Source: Clarkia xantiana subsp. parviflora
Lineage: Eukaryota; Streptophyta; Magnoliopsida; Myrtales; Onagraceae
NCBI GenBank assembly: GCA_036873135.1
Contig: JAPTYO010000007.1
Span: 248,001 to 312,000 of the forward strand
Length of the DNA stretch: 64,000 bases
Reading direction: 5' to 3'
This document shows, piece by piece, positions 21,155 to 34,966 of this stretch. Position 1 is the stretch's first letter. Each line of letters begins with the position of its first letter. A program made the translations under genes and the position numbers. A model generated the notes under the pieces. The model saw nothing but the letters and a program-made list of their open reading frames with translations, had not been told where the DNA came from and did not search any database.

Positions 21155-22766
21155 CTAAACACGCCTCAGAAGAACAACCATGACAACAAGAACAGCCAAA
21201 CCCATGAATGATGCACCCATAGTTCTATCGAGCAAGATCGATCCAGTTAGTCCGTTGTTTTCTTCATATTTCTCCGATCCAGGAAGGCCGAAGAAGTTGT
21301 TGAGGTAGCCTGAGACAGTGGTCACCATCTCTGTCACACTGAGTTTGATGTTCTGGAACATGTTCTTGAGACTATCTTCAATGTCTGCAAAAGCTAAAGG
21401 ATTGTTATCCTCAGGGATGAAAGAATCTGTAAACTTGGGGGATTTCCAATCCTCGGAATCAGCTTCTTCGCTTGTTACGTCGCTTGGGCCCTCACCCTCG
21501 AGGACCGCCCCTGTAAATAAAAAACGTAACGTTAATTTCATTGATGAAGAAGTCATTAGTAAAATTGTATGAAGATCTTACTGTTTCTCTGTGACTGGAC
21601 ATATTCCAGGAAGGCCTCATTCTGCAGAACGGCTGTCCAGACATTCGGGTCGCTTGCAATCGATGCAACAATACTCTGTACAGAGTAAACCAGAAAGTCA
21701 TGGATACATGATTCCCAAACACCAATCAAGCTTATCATGACTGTCTACTTTACTTGGATATCAAGGTTTCTGAGTAAGTGATACCTTAGCAGCAGGGTTT
21801 TGGCTGAGCATTGTAAATGCCTGGACTGCATGTTGTGGGACTGGAGAAGCAAGAGATGATTCAATTGGCACATAGGATTGAGTGTCTGATCCGTGATTAG
21901 GAAGAACGGTGGACAGGATAGACTCTTGATTCACTGGAACTGAATCTCCGAGTCTACCAGAATTATCCGAAGATAAATACACCCTGAATCAATCATATTG
22001 CTTTTCAAAATCAACTTGTTCAACAAACATTAAAAAAAATCAAATTGAAAAAAGCCATGACATAACCCGATAATCGATTCTTCTGTTCTAAAATTCACAT
22101 TGTTCGTCGCTAAAGCCAGATAATCGATTTGATTCAACATTAAACAACAGAATCATTTTTCAACATGTACTTAGAACCAGCGATGAACCATATCACCTCC
22201 ATTATATGAATTCAATTTCCTCAAACTCTATGAATAGTTCTACAAATGTTTGTTCTTCGATTTTTCAAATTAATGCGGTAGCTTTGTAACGATAACCAGC
22301 CATATAGCAGACAGCAGATACGATAATTTGATATCCATATGCACTAAAATTGAAGCAGTAAACAACCTCAACTGAGCAAATTCAAGCAATTCAGATCATA
22401 AGCTTACTTCTCAACAGCATCCTTCAATTCAGCAGTCGCGGCTTCAGCCTCCTCGTAGCTAGGCGCGCCTCCAAACACAACCCTAGCCATCGGATCCGCA
22501 GAGCTCCTGGAAGAATCGCTGTCGCACTCAGCGAATTCCCAATCATCAATCTCCCAGTCCCAAGCAGCCGCCGACCTGTGCGCCACCGCACCGGGCGCAT
22601 CGGCGGTATGAGATGAAACAATCCCCATGGGCACAAGGCGCGATACGCTGCCAGCAGAATGCTCCGATGAAAGAGCAGAAGCAGAGGATCCACGGAGGCC
22701 TCCCCTAGCAGCCCCGAGACCAGCCACCTTCCCCACGGCCCTGGTTATCGTGGCTCCGCCTCCCAT
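21155..22766 (-). CDS. uncharacterised plant tail-anchored protein
   Basis: Four exons, 22766-22408, 21983-21785, 21675-21582 and 21510-21155; phases agree; 335 aa. I do not recognise a named family. Seen: Gly/Ala/Ser-rich N-terminus; acidic WDWEIDDWEFAECDSDSS in the first exon; a predicted helix (SYEEAEAATAELKDAVEK); a central block PQHAVQAFTMLSQNPAAK / SIVASIASDPNVWTAVLQNE that looks folded and conserved; an acidic stretch; and a C-terminal hydrophobic segment (about 316-332) followed by RRV. No signal peptide is visible. That order suggests a cytosolic domain anchored by its C-terminus in an endomembrane or organelle membrane. Upstream DNA and start context (MGGG) look normal. Gly2 could in principle be myristoylated. 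Function unknown. Confidence 0.8.
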
Positions 22767-25700
22767 GGTGGAAATCGCAATCGGAAATAATATTTATCGA
22801 TAGAGAGAGTGAGAGATTGATTGAGAAGAAGACTTGCGGATTAAGATTGCATGGATGTGGGGTCAACCAATCGTCGAATTTGTACTTACTTGTCGCGATC
22901 CTCTATCCGCTGGTTCAGTTATCCATAAATAGAAGCTAACCCACGAAAACAATAACTTGTCTATTTTACAGTCCTGGATTTTTCGACATGGGCCTTTATT
23001 GGGCTTGAAATAAATAAATATAAGAAAAGTAAAACCCAATACTTAGTCCAGTGGCTGTTTAGAGCCCAATATTATATGGTCATCCGAGCCCAATAGCAGC
23101 AGCCCATTAATGAGTTTTTCTTCGGGTTTATCAATTTTAATACGGTTTTGGAAATAAAACCACAAAATTAAATACACTCAGGTCACTTGTTATAATACTG
23201 AGATAGTAATAGTGGAGTATGAGATCTGTATCTGTGTAAATTATGACTCGAGAATCCGACAAACCCTACTCGATTTCAAGTTCGAATTCGACCGAGTATG
23301 ATTTCTCAAGTTTAAGCTTGGTTTAGTGTTATATTCAATGAATTCAGACTCCACTTTATATAATAAATGGGATACCATTCCTCTTCTTAATTAGGTTGAT
23401 TTTTTGCTACCTATATTAATCAGTTTTTAATTGGTTGCAATTCAGGCGTTCATCTATTATTCTTCATTGCGTGACAAATATTGGCAATTTCTTTGCAATA
23501 CACGTGGCCTTGATATAATGGAGTGTTGCATCATAGAGCAATAGTGGTCGGAAATTCATTCAAATAATACTACATTTTGTATATATATATCAGTTCATTA
23601 GAAAGCTACGTAATTATGATATTTAATTGACAATATATATATATATACGTGTAGATCATCATCATTCTTAGCCATTAAATTTGCTCTCGTTTGACAAAAA
23701 CAAAATGTTCATCATGTATCATGTATGTATGGGCGAAGTTAAGAATTTTGTTCAGAGAGGTTAATAATTGAAAATGGGTAAATAAAAAAAATTAAAGAGA
23801 CAAATTGAAAATAATTACATATTTTAGAAGAAAAAAATACATAATAAAATAATAGAGGGGTGCGTACCATGAGTTGATTACGCTTTGACTCTTGAATTTG
23901 GTCCAATTTGGTCAATCCACATTCATCACTTCTCTAACGAATTTCAACGCTTATTAATATAAATATTATTATAATATATGTGATCAGTTAAGAAGTAATT
24001 ATTTTATTTCACTTTATTGCAGCTCAAAATTGTCACTTGTCATCGACTCATTAGGAGGAGGTGGCATTTGAACATGTCAATATTTTTTTATTTAAAGATT
24101 TAACATGACTTATCATCAATAATAACTTAATTTCATGGGGCAAAGATTAATTAAGTTAAAGAAAGATTTAGAGATTAAGAACTTTGTTTGTGTATTTAAA
24201 TAACTATATAATCTTAATAGACTTAAGGGAGTTCTTAGTTAAAAGATTTATAAGTTTAGAAATTTTTTAGTCTCCTATAAATAGGAATGGTGTCATTAGT
24301 AGTACAACACCACCACGATCGATCTTCAAGTTTTCTAATTAATAAACATTCTTCTTATCGGAGCAGTTCTATTTTATTAGAGATGTGAAAACAAATTAAA
24401 TGATGAATGATTAGGAGGACTATATATTTATTTAAGGTTGGTAGATTAGATAGATGACTTTAATCAATTCAATATCTTCTAGTTTTGGACTATGAGGTTA
24501 GTGGAAATCAGAGTCATACTCCATTATAGTCAGCTAACTTTAGATATATTTTTTAATTATTATATGGAAAAAAAATACTGAATGTTTTGTTGTAAGAATG
24601 TTTAATAGCTACATTACTGATAATTTAAAAAATAAGAAAAAAAGATTGTCAAACATTCCTGTTCTTGTATTAATTTTGTGATGATGTAAGTTTTAGTTTT
24701 TTTTCTCTAACAAATTATATTAACTTTAATGGTTGAATTAATTAATGATGCAACTAAACCGAATTAAGTATTAGAAGCTTTATTTGAACTCGAACCAACT
24801 TGGCTATAATGAAATAAAGATATGCTGTCTAGTTAACACTATCCACTAATTAATCAAATGATAAATTTAGAAGATGGGTCAAATCACAAAAAAAAAAAAA
24901 CGAGTATAATTGCAGCAAATTCTAAATATTTTTGAAGTGCAAGCTCTGTTCCAATGACACTTTCAGAAGAAGAAACATTATCAAGTGTCTTTGTGTTCCA
25001 ACATACAAACAATTACGAAACCAGTACTGCTATTACTACAACTCGCAGAAAGGTGAAAAACAATTCCACTACAACTCCATAAAGGGGAAAAACAATTCCA
25101 CACCACATAAATTCCATACAGCTGCTGCTACTACTATCCGATTCAATTGGTTCAAACCAAACGATGAACACGTAGCAGGTAAATAAGGATATATATGTCT
25201 CCGCTGCAACTGCTGGCTCATTTTAAAACCATGCATCTGCAAAATACAACCCAAATATGATCTTGAGTACGCAAACAAAGATAAAAAATGTAATAAAAAC
25301 ACCCTTCCTAAAGAAGCAACCATTGGTAATCCATGGAAAGTGTTCTGCTTTTAACTTTATTACATAGTTTGTAAGTGAAGAAAGGGATCAGTCAGTAGAC
25401 TACTAGAAGTAATAATCCACATCAAGGGTTTTACCAAACTCTCAAACAGATTTGAATAAATGTTTGACAACTTGACTTGTACAGTCTTTTAGCAACAATG
25501 ACCGACCGGAACGCAATTCTACGACCCCAAAGTAATGTAAAACTTCGCTCATTTATGGGTAACGAAACTTCTGGCATATTTCTTATTTAGCAAAGGTAGA
25601 CTTGTGACATAGCAAAGAGCTACATACATGACTTTTTTATGAACAACTAGTTATCTTTTCTTTACACAATTTTGTGTGTTGATGTCCACCCAACAAGTTT

Positions 25701-26787
25701 GTGCGTCTACAAAAGAGAAGCAGGCAATCTACATAAATCCTAGCGGATTTATTTTACACTGACCCTAAACAAAGGAATTGAAATGATAATCAGAGAATTA
25801 CTGCTCCAGCAAACCAGCATTGGACACGCTTATAGAAGTAAAAGAGAACTACACACAGAATAGAAGTTATGATTTGGCATAACATGCAGAATACAGATAA
25901 CATATCATTGACTGGAGACATATTTTAAGATGGACATGCTAGATATACTAACTATGCCTCAACTGTGTTACAATAATAATTCCTATATAGTTGGCATAGA
26001 TATACCAGATGACAGCCCATGTTTTACAAGTGATCTACACTTCATAACCTCACAGCAGAATGAACTTATAGATGGCAATCAATATCTTCCAAGTTCAACA
26101 AACTGGTCGCCCTTCATTAAAGTAAGGAGAGTTCCACAATTTGGTTGAATGAGTTAAATTACATAGTCTAAGCAGCATCCTTCTAGCCAACAATGCATCA
26201 TTCAACCGAATCAACCCCCAGACAAGCAGTAAATTTTATTCTTCAGCAACAAGTATCTAACCCCAGCTAAATTATAATCCAAAACCATCATCTCCCAACC
26301 TAAACAATGGTACACTACTATACAGTGAGCTGAAAACTCAGTCTGCCAAGTGGAACTCAGTCTGACAGTGGGAAATGCTGGACAGAGCATTGCAGTTGTA
26401 TCTTGAACAACTTTCGAAGACTAGTTCTAAGAAAATCAGCGAGTGGCAATTCAAATGAAGGTCTACTGCTCAAAATACTTATAATAGGTTTCTGGGTCAT
26501 ACTTTTCTCTACCATCTACCACATTAACTAGATTCCTACGGCACTGAGTTGATTCTATGGACATGGATGCCTGAGAAAGGTACATTTTAACAAAAACCTG
26601 TAATGTATTTATAGCATCATTATAGGTTTTTAGCATAAATGTTTCACCACATACATAAACCAATAACAATCAGCTACCAGGTACCACATGAATTGGATCA
26701 ATTTATTTAGAAACTAAAAGGTAACCATCTCTTCATGAATTAAATGAACTGAAAAAGAAGTATTACCGTCATTAAAAGTCAGCGGGT
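22767..26787. other. 4-kb gene-free interval downstream of PHOS32-like gene
   Basis: The first 150 bp are the leader of the tail-anchored gene. From 23,100 to 24,900 the DNA is AT-rich with no coding signal. From about 24,930 to 26,780 base composition is less extreme and resembles transcribed, non-coding DNA; it lies downstream of the PHOS32-like stop codon on the minus strand and may contain a long 3' untranslated region or a non-coding transcript. No open frame there matches a family I know. Confidence 0.4.
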
Positions 26788-27498
26788 TTATGCTTTCCGT
26801 TCGGGCACCTGCTCAGAAGGCTTATCTGCTGCAGCGGAAGATTCACCGTCTTCCTCTTTTAGAGTTTGCGGCTTCGCCGAGACCACTGGTTCGCTACCAT
26901 CCTTCTCATCAGGATACCTGACAACAACCACAGGGCAAACGCAGTGGTGAACGCAATAGTCGCTGACACTACCGAGCTTGCCATCGCCACCACGCTTGGC
27001 TGCACCAAACCCTCGGCTCCCCATAATCACGGCGCTAAGCCCCAGCCTCTCGACCTCCAAGCAGAGCCTCTCCCTCATATCGTGATCCTTGACGATGTGG
27101 ACCTTGAAGGGAATCTGAGCGTTCTTTAGGGGTTTGGCAACATCGGCGATCTTGGAGGCAGTTAAGGCATCGAACTCCTCCTGCGACTTGCGGAGCTCCT
27201 CATCGCGATTAGGCTGATCGGAGGCGGGAAGGTGGGGTAGAGGACCCCAATCGGCGCCGAAAAGGACGGAGGTAGGGCTGACGTGGATGACGACGACTGC
27301 GTCCCCAGGGCGGATGTAGTGATCGACGGCCCAGCGGATGGCGAAGGCACTCTCGTCGGAGAGGTCAACGGCGACGCCGATCTTGCGGCGGGCGCCGGCG
27401 GTGGGGGTTGCGGAAGCGGTGGGGTGACGGGGGGAGGAGGGGTGGTGGATTTTGATGGTGGGGAGGTGGGGATCGGAGGAATCGAGGTGAGAATGCAT
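26788..27498 (-). CDS. PHOS32: PHOS32/PHOS34-like universal stress protein
   Basis: Single exon, 236 aa. Universal stress protein A domain; plant members with this N-terminus are MAP-kinase substrates in defence signalling (PHOS32/PHOS34). Seen: a proline-rich N-terminus containing the Ser-Pro pair at 22-23 in HHPSSPRHP, matching the known MPK3/MPK6 site region; domain start ARRKIGVAVDLSDESAFAIRW; YIRPGDAVVVIHVSPTSVLFG; and the ATP-binding signature GSRGFG..GKLGSVSDYCVHHC followed by CPVVVV. The C-terminal tail is acidic and not conserved. The frame is open six codons farther upstream but without another ATG, so the Met at 27498 was chosen. The gene is GC-rich relative to its flanks. Upstream at about 27,650 the promoter has a run of about 20 T. 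Confidence 0.93.
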   Translation of the reverse strand: MHSHLDSSDPHLPTIKIHHPSSPRHPTASATPTAGARRKIGVAVDLSDESAFAIRWAVDHYIRPGDAVVVIHVSPTSVLFGADWGPLPHLPASDQPNRDEELRKSQEEFDALTASKIADVAKPLKNAQIPFKVHIVKDHDMRERLCLEVERLGLSAVIMGSRGFGAAKRGGDGKLGSVSDYCVHHCVCPVVVVRYPDEKDGSEPVVSAKPQTLKEEDGESSAAADKPSEQVPERKA

Positions 27499-28328
27499 CG
27501 TGGTTGCGGAAGACAAGTGTCAATGGTGGAGGAGAAGAGTCCAGAAGAGAGTGGCAATGGTAATGGAGAGGAAGAAAATGGCCTCGGGACTAAGGTTAGG
27601 TTCAGGTGTGTATATAGCTGCGCAGCCACGCAGAACCAACGCGGGGATTGGTTTTTTTTTTTTTTTTTTTTTGGTGAAGATGAGAATAATATAAATTTCG
27701 TTTTATAGAGTAGAAAACATTAACATTATAATAATTATCATCAGAAATGAAAATGAAGAAAAAAAACATTACATAGGAATAGGATGGCAAATAATAATAG
27801 TTACTATTTTACGTGTTAATAAATTTATTGTACTAAACATACTAAATATAAACACGCACGATAAATTTAGTTTGTGATAAACAATTTTTGTACATATTTT
27901 TTTTTTGTGTTATCATGTTGAAAGATTGTCTATTATACTCTATATATATATATCATAAAACTCTTTAATATAGAATTGCAAAACTCCAAATATTAAATAG
28001 GAGTTATAAAAAACGTCTCATTTTTCTATTGCACATTTTCTTCCATATCTTCTCATACCTCAACTTATAAAACATGACTTGTTCAAAAAGAACTAAAAAT
28101 CAGAACTAAATAATACAACTTTATTGTGTTATTACACTTATTAAATTTAAATATGCACGATAAACTTATTATGTCATGTTTATAAATACGATAAACAACT
28201 TTCATACGTATTCATTTCATGCTATCATGTTGATAACTTTGTTCAATTTGTTATCAACTTATGTAGACAATATCTTTACATTATAGTCGAAGTTAACTTT
28301 TATTTATTATCGATTCATGAAGCAAAAA
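27499..28328. other. upstream region of PHOS32-like gene
   Basis: Leader and promoter of the PHOS32-like gene, with a T-run at about 27,652-27,672, then AT-rich DNA. Two words recur at about 27,855-27,890 and 28,155-28,200 (CACGATAAA..., GATAAACAA), suggesting a decayed local duplication. No gene. Confidence 0.4.
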
Positions 28329-28410
28329 CGTGGACGGCAGGATTCGAACCTGCGCGGGCAAAACCCACATGATTTCTAGTCATGCCCGATAACCACTCCG
28401 GCACGTCCAC
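28329..28410 (-). tRNA. trnS-AGA: tRNA-Ser (anticodon AGA)
   Basis: 82 nt including discriminator G. On the minus strand the acceptor stem GTGGACG pairs with CGTCCAC. The anticodon stem-loop CATGA-CTAGAAA-TCATG presents AGA (28375-28377). A long variable arm typical of class II tRNA-Ser follows, then the T-arm GCAGGTTCGAATCCTGC. There is no intron. A run of five T (28324-28328) follows and can serve as Pol III terminator. It closely resembles the serine tRNA common to plant nuclear genomes, so it is nuclear rather than an organellar insertion. Confidence 0.97.
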
Positions 28411-28984
28411 TTGATGGTTCAGTAAATGAATTTATTTTAGATATTGACCAACGTTTTGAGGAAGATGACATTTTGGGCTGCATTTGCAGGTAGTATTCTC
28501 AATTCATAGTAGGAGTAATTGAATTTTCGTTAATATTCTCCCATAGAAACGTTGTATGCTATTTAACGGCCAACTAACGGATGTACTAAAAACATATATG
28601 ACTTCATTTGAAATTTTACATCATCAAAGATTATTCACGTGACTTTCACGTATCATTTAACAGCCAAAATCAACAGTCAACTAACAGATATTCCAAAAGC
28701 CATATTTTTCAACCGTTTAGTACTAAAAGTATACAAAAAAAAACCAAAAGCCGCATTCGGTCAAACATGTTGTATGAAAACTATCTTTTAACCCTTGAAT
28801 AAACTAACATTGATTCAATCTGTGAACTGCATCATCCCATTACTTGAATTTAATTGAGGGGCTTGCGAACCCTAATCATAATGCACTCAAAATAGTACAA
28901 CTTCCGGAGCTCAAACTCGGTTTTGAACTTACATCACTGACCTGTAAACTTCCAACTACTGCACGAAACTGGCATTCTCTGTAC
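28411..28984. other. gap between tRNA-Ser and AGD5
   Basis: No gene. The stretch 28,560-28,610 (words AACGGCCAACTAACGG and TACTAAAAACATA) resembles the right arm of the foldback element at 39588-40193, so it is a probable fragment of that family. At 28,691-28,760 two copies of CCAAAAGCC flank a segment ending in an A-run. The last part is the AGD5 3' untranslated region. Confidence 0.4.
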
Positions 28985-32184
<3,200 letters not shown>

Positions 32185-32652
32185 GATGTCTCCAACGAAC
32201 AGCTGCCGGTGGCGGGTGGAATGCGAAGGATTTGTAGGTTTCGTTGGCTGGCAGAGAATTGAGGTCTCAATTTGGTCGTTTCATAGTCTCTCGCTCCTCC
32301 TCTGCGTCTGGTGATGAACTAACTGGTTCGCTCGGCTCTGACATGAAATGGAAATTAATATATTTTTTTGGTAAACTCTGTTTTAGTCCTTCAGTCCAGG
32401 TGAATGTAAGTTTCATCCTACAGTTATTAAAGGAACCGTAAATACTTTTGCCAATAACGTTTATCTACGTAAGCTCCTAAACGATACCGTTTTGCGAACA
32501 AATCCAACTTCCACTTCAATCTTGGCAGCTTCCCAATTTGCTGTCATCTCTCCTTCCTTATAATAGGAATTTTGAAATCACCGAATTCATCTAAAACTCC
32601 AAGCCCTAACCCTAATTCGATCTTAATTCCTCTCCATCCCAATCTCAATTTG
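32185..32652. promoter_or_regulatory. bidirectional promoter, AGD5 / CRF-type ERF
   Basis: 468 bp separate the two start codons and must contain both leaders and promoters. It holds the palindrome AAACGATACCGTTTT (32479-32493), close to the one in the RPL24 promoter. A TATA-like CTTATAATAGG at about 32557-32567 faces the CRF gene. No TATA is evident for AGD5. Confidence 0.6.
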
Positions 32653-33294
32653 ATGGCCTGCTCACCTCAATCAACCACCACCACCCTCACCACAACGACC
32701 AAGACTACTGTCACCACGCTCTCCTCGGCCTTGACGGAGATCTTCAGCTCCAAGCTCCAGAATCCCGCGCTCTCCAACAATTTGGACTCTGAATCCACGA
32801 TTACGACTGAGGACAGCGGCAATTCGACCTCGGCATCCGAGTCGGCCAAGAAGCCCCCTGCTGTTAGGGTTGTGCGGATCTCGGTCACTGACAGCGACGC
32901 GACCGACTCATCAAGCGACGAGGATACCGAGGGAGGCGGTGAGAACCGCCGCCGCAATCGGAGGGTCAAGAGGTACGTCAACGAGATCAGGATCGAGCCT
33001 GCCAAGCTCTCGTCGGAGCAGCAGTCACCACCGGCCAAGAGCTGTGGGTCCAAGCGCTACCGTGGCGTGAGGCAGAGGCCATGGGGGCGGTGGGTGGCGG
33101 AGATCAGGGATGGGCGGGTGAGGCAGTGGCTGGGAACATACGATACGGCTGAGGAAGCAGCAATGGTGTATGATAGGGCTGCGATACGGCTCCGAGGGCC
33201 CAATGCGCCCACTAACTTTGAGAGGGACTGCGGGTTTGCATCGCTTGCTGCGATCCCGTTCAAGAAGAACAAACTGTACAGGTGCTGTGTTTGA
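32653..33294 (+). CDS. AP2/ERF transcription factor, CRF type (group VI / VI-L)
   Basis: Intronless, 213 aa. Seen: an N-terminal Thr/Ser-rich segment; a CRF-domain-like block [20 protein letters not shown] from about 71; a basic stretch [19 protein letters not shown]; and a single AP2 domain at about 136-193 ([37 protein letters not shown]). The C-terminus is short, ending [10 protein letters not shown], without the long activation tail of CRF1-6, so it is nearer the short group (CRF7/8-like). Cytokinin response factors are nuclear regulators of cytokinin response and stress. Frame is open upstream, but 32653 is the first ATG of the frame. The exact subgroup needs a tree. Confidence 0.9.
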   Translation: MACSPQSTTTTLTTTTKTTVTTLSSALTEIFSSKLQNPALSNNLDSESTITTEDSGNSTSASESAKKPPAVRVVRISVTDSDATDSSSDEDTEGGGENRRRNRRVKRYVNEIRIEPAKLSSEQQSPPAKSCGSKRYRGVRQRPWGRWVAEIRDGRVRQWLGTYDTAEEAAMVYDRAAIRLRGPNAPTNFERDCGFASLAAIPFKKNKLYRCCV

Positions 33295-33743
33295 TTCTTA
33301 ACTCTGTAAAATAGCTAACTGGAATTTGGGGGGTAGGTTTTTCATTTAGCTCAATGTTTCATCCTTTGTTTTGTACATGGTGGATCTGGACGATCTTCTG
33401 TTAATAATGGTGTTGTCCACTTTCATTGTTCATGTGGGTATATTGCTCGCTCATGAATTCCCAGTCGAAGCTACGAAATTGGTCTCTAAATTCCACATTC
33501 TTTGTATACGTTGGGATCATCATTGTTCTTGATTCAATATATTGAATAACTAGGAATTTCTTCTTCAAATGTATTCTAAATTTGAGGAAATTGATAGGAG
33601 AAGATGATTTGTTTATTAATTTTTCATGTGGTTGTGATTCAGCTTGCTTGTGGGATCTCTTCACAATAATTTTTTTAGTTTTTTGAGTTCAGAATTCAGA
33701 TAAACCATTTGGGATGGCTCTGTCAAATCTTCTTCTTCTATTA

Positions 33744-33748
<5 letters not shown>

Positions 33749-33776
<28 letters not shown>
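33749..33776. repeat. (TA)n microsatellite
   Basis: About 14 TA units. Confidence 0.9.
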
Positions 33777-33780
<4 letters not shown>

Positions 33781-34449
33781 TATAAATAAATAAATATGAT
33801 AATTATCTGGTTTCCCCTATTTTATATATTCAAGACCAATCAAAAGAAATCTGCAATCCTTCGCTTTTCCTTCGAGTGAACTAGACGTTTTGTGATTTTA
33901 TTTATCTATTATTATTATGGATAGAGAAGAAACTGATAATATTTTTTATTGGGTCTTTATAAATAAAAGTTTTATTATATATTAATTAATTAATTATATA
34001 AAAAGAAAAAAGATGGCTTGGAAGTTGGAACTGCTGTGACCACCTGAATTTTGAAGCAAAGAGAGATCTGATTATCTGAATCCAAAAAGGAAATGACATC
34101 ACAATGGCACATGTATAACTATTTTAATTAATATATATATCTTTCAATTATTTATTATTCGTATTCTTTCACTTTTATTTGAATTTGGATCTTACATCAT
34201 TTTCAATATACATAGAGGTATTAAAAATTATAAGTTGTTACCTACTTATGCTGCAATTAGGAGGGAAAAAGAATGTCCACAATTAATCGTTTCGGTGGTT
34301 CCCTTAAAAAGTAGAAGTTGTTGCCATCGATCGGTTACCTAATCATGCGTAACTATAAATGAATGAATATGGCTACCCAAAAGCCATTTATTAAGTGGCA
34401 TTTATTAATTATATTACTGCGTGAGTCTAAAATATGCCTATATGTGAAA

Positions 34450-34632
34450 TTTTTGGGTGAAATTTAACGATTTTGTGAAAAGTAAAGAGTGATGGATTAT
34501 AAGTGGGTAGCTGGGTTGAGGAAAATGATTGAATAAGGATGAAAAGACGCGCAGAGACACCAAATTTCAACAAAAATAAAACTTAGGACAGTGCATTTTA
34601 ACATTTGAAACTCCATACACCTAATTTTAACA
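34450..34632. mobile_element. fragment of the Mutator-like MITE family
   Basis: About 180 bp matching the right half of the MITE at 3000-3534 in the same orientation, with words such as GTGAAAAGTAAAGAGTGATG and GACACCAAATTTCAACAAAA. It stops before the terminal AACCC end, so it is truncated and has no recognisable target duplication. Confidence 0.75.
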
Positions 34633-34757
34633 CTAAAAAAAATTGAGCTTCCCTGGAATATGCAAGGACTGTACTCTTTGTCAAAAGAACTCCAATAACT
34701 CTATATGAGGAACGGGTAAACTGTAAAGTAGAAAACATTGTTAGATTGAAGCTCAAC

Positions 34758-34832
34758 ACAGACACTGCATCTGGGCATTAAAAAAAAAAAAAACAGACTG
34801 CATTTGGCCAAAAAAGAAAACAGACACTGCAT
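34758..34832 (+). repeat. double A-run micro-insertion between three copies of ACAGACACTGCAT
   Basis: ACAGACACTGCAT at 34758-34770, ACAGACTGCAT at 34793-34803 and ACAGACACTGCAT at 34820-34832. Between them lie CTGGGCATT plus 13-14 A, and TTGGCC plus an A-rich run. The pattern looks like two successive short A-tailed insertions at one site. Confidence 0.5.
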
Positions 34833-34966
34833 TGCTAACATTGTCATCAACTATACACATATCCTTACACCACACTGACTACAAACATGGTGGACATGAG
34901 TAAGCACAACAAACCATCTAAAACGTTAATCTTATTTCCAGATCACAGTACGGCTTGATCGCTTCT

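Larger units (their letters stand above)
33295..34966. other. intergenic region CRF / thioredoxin m
   Basis: The first 400 bp are the CRF 3' region. A (TA)n microsatellite occupies 33749-33776. A fragment of the Mutator-like MITE lies at 34450-34632. At 34,758-34,832 there are A-run insertions between copies of ACAGACACTGCAT (listed separately). No gene. Confidence 0.5.

Noticed and set aside
27283..27708. 141-codon plus-strand frame antisense to the PHOS32-like gene
   Set aside because: Gly/Val-rich translation typical of the reverse of a Pro/Ser/Thr-rich GC-rich exon; no family match.
28329..28410. Plastid or mitochondrial origin of tRNA-Ser
   Set aside because: The AGA anticodon, the long variable arm and the Pol III T-run fit a nuclear cytosolic tRNA.
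32667..33053. 128-codon frame antisense to the CRF gene
   Set aside because: Shadow of the Ser/Thr-rich N-terminal coding region.
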